Shown: positions 14,463-15,232 of the stretch, piece by piece
Numbering within the stretch: the first letter of the stretch is position 1
Layout of the letters: each line of letters starts with the position of its first letter
Notes under the pieces: model-generated
What the model was told of the DNA's origin: nothing
The model's input: the letters and a program-made list of their open reading frames with translations, nothing else
The model's database searches: none
From: CAXSEF01 sp964236535
GTDB taxonomy: Bacteria; Pseudomonadota; Alphaproteobacteria; Acetobacterales; Acetobacteraceae
Reading direction: 5' to 3'
DNA length: 15,232 nt
Assembly: GCA_964236535.1 (NCBI GenBank)
Contig: CAXSEF010000081.1
Coordinates: 1 to 15,232, forward strand
Translations under genes and position numbers: made by a program

Positions 14463-15232
14463 ATGCGCCACGCCACCGTCCAGGCCCGCGAGCGCATTCT
14501 CGCCGCCGCTGCCGCCAACCTGGGCCGCCACGGCTTCCACCGCGCGACGGCCGCGCTGATCATGCGCGATTCCGGCCTGCCGCCGTCGAGCCTCTATTCC
14601 CAGTTCGGCGACACCACGCGGCTGCTCGCCGCGCTGTGCGAGCGGCACGCCCGGGCGCTGCTGGAGGCCACCGGCGCCCACGACCCCGCGAGCACACTGC
14701 CGCCGCGGCAGCGTCTCGACGCGCTGGCCACCCGCATTCTCGCGTGCATCGACGCCAACCCGGACGCGCACGCGATCGCCGTGCGCGACCGCGCCTGCCT
14801 GCCCGAATCCGACCGCGCGCCGCTCGACCACGCCGACCAGGTCGCGGCGCACCAGATCGACCTCGCCTGGCTCGACCTGCGCCCCGACCTCGACACGCCG
14901 GAGCGGCTCGCGCGCCTGACCCGGCCGCTGCGCACCCTGCTGCTGCACTGGGCGGAGTGGCGCGACCCCGCGCCCGGCGGCCGCGCCGAGGCCGACGGGC
15001 CGCGCGCGGTCGCCATGGTCGCGGCCACCATCGACCGTGCCGACCGGCCGCGCGTCTGGCCGCGCGCCTGGCCGGTGGCGGCCGACCGCGCGGGCCCGGG
15101 CGCCTCCGGGTTCGCCGCGCCCGCGGCCAAGGTCCTGGCGCCGGCGGTCCGGCCGATGGCGGCGGGCGCGGCCTGGCTGCAGCCGGCCGACGCCACCCGT
15201 CCGCGCAACCAGGTCGTGGGTGCGCCGCCCGC
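14463..15232 (+). CDS. TetR/AcrR family transcriptional regulator (3' end outside window)
   Basis: An open frame from the ATG at 14463 to the window end, at least 256 residues with no stop. Residues about 9-60 are a TetR-type DNA-binding domain: RERILAAAAANLGRHGF, then ATAALIMRDSGLPPSSLYSQFGD, matching the family helix-turn-helix (…AGvs.gtlY.hF.sK.). Residues about 60-195 are helical and fit the ligand-binding/dimer domain. From about 197 on the sequence is Pro/Ala/Arg-rich (RVWPRAWPVAADRAGPG), which is unusual since most relatives end near 190-220. It is divergent from the MFS gene, so it probably represses that pump and perhaps itself. No clear Shine-Dalgarno is visible before the ATG. A frameshift near the 3' part could also explain the tail. 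Confidence 0.85.
   Translation, partial: MRHATVQARERILAAAAANLGRHGFHRATAALIMRDSGLPPSSLYSQFGDTTRLLAALCERHARALLEATGAHDPASTLPPRQRLDALATRILACIDANPDAHAIAVRDRACLPESDRAPLDHADQVAAHQIDLAWLDLRPDLDTPERLARLTRPLRTLLLHWAEWRDPAPGGRAEADGPRAVAMVAATIDRADRPRVWPRAWPVAADRAGPGASGFAAPAAKVLAPAVRPMAAGAAWLQPADATRPRNQVVGAPP

Overview
High-GC bacterial DNA with densely packed genes on both strands. The gene content (SecB, a Tim44-like protein, a 67-residue Mop molybdate-binding protein, a DUF4142 protein, a GGDEF-EAL protein) and codon use suggest an alphaproteobacterium. The many CCAGAGGC..GCCTCTGG intergenic palindromes point me to Rhodospirillales, probably Acetobacteraceae. That placement is inference; the window holds no rRNA or other taxonomic marker.

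Layout. 1-2.9 kb: three minus-strand genes (DUF4142 secreted protein, Rieske oxygenase, Tim44-domain membrane protein). 3.1-6.4 kb: plus-strand histidine phosphatase and a large membrane PAS-GGDEF-EAL protein. 6.7-9.9 kb: plus-strand secB, mop and leuA. An unmarked leucine-rich leader peptide with an attenuator-like fold precedes leuA. 10.2-11.8 kb: divergent pair of a stand-alone receiver protein (minus) and an SDR oxidoreductase (plus). 12.0-12.35 kb: minus-strand secreted Gly/Tyr-rich protein. 12.56-12.66 kb: a 100-N assembly gap flanked by an identical 55-base sequence. 12.7-15.2 kb: a DHA2-type MFS exporter (minus) divergent from a TetR-family regulator (plus) that runs off the window, with a perfect 16-bp palindrome between them.

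The genes do not form one pathway. The functional units I can support are leader peptide plus leuA (leucine biosynthesis with probable attenuation) and TetR plus MFS pump (regulated efflux). The GGDEF-EAL protein is a c-di-GMP signalling protein. The other genes look like unrelated housekeeping or accessory genes.

The most striking feature is a family of mosaic palindromic intergenic repeats: nine full or extended copies plus several half copies. One end (the R hairpin, CCAGAGGC-NNN-GCCTCTGG) lies 6-69 bases beyond stop codons in the same orientation for seven genes. No transposase, CRISPR array, tRNA or rRNA was found.
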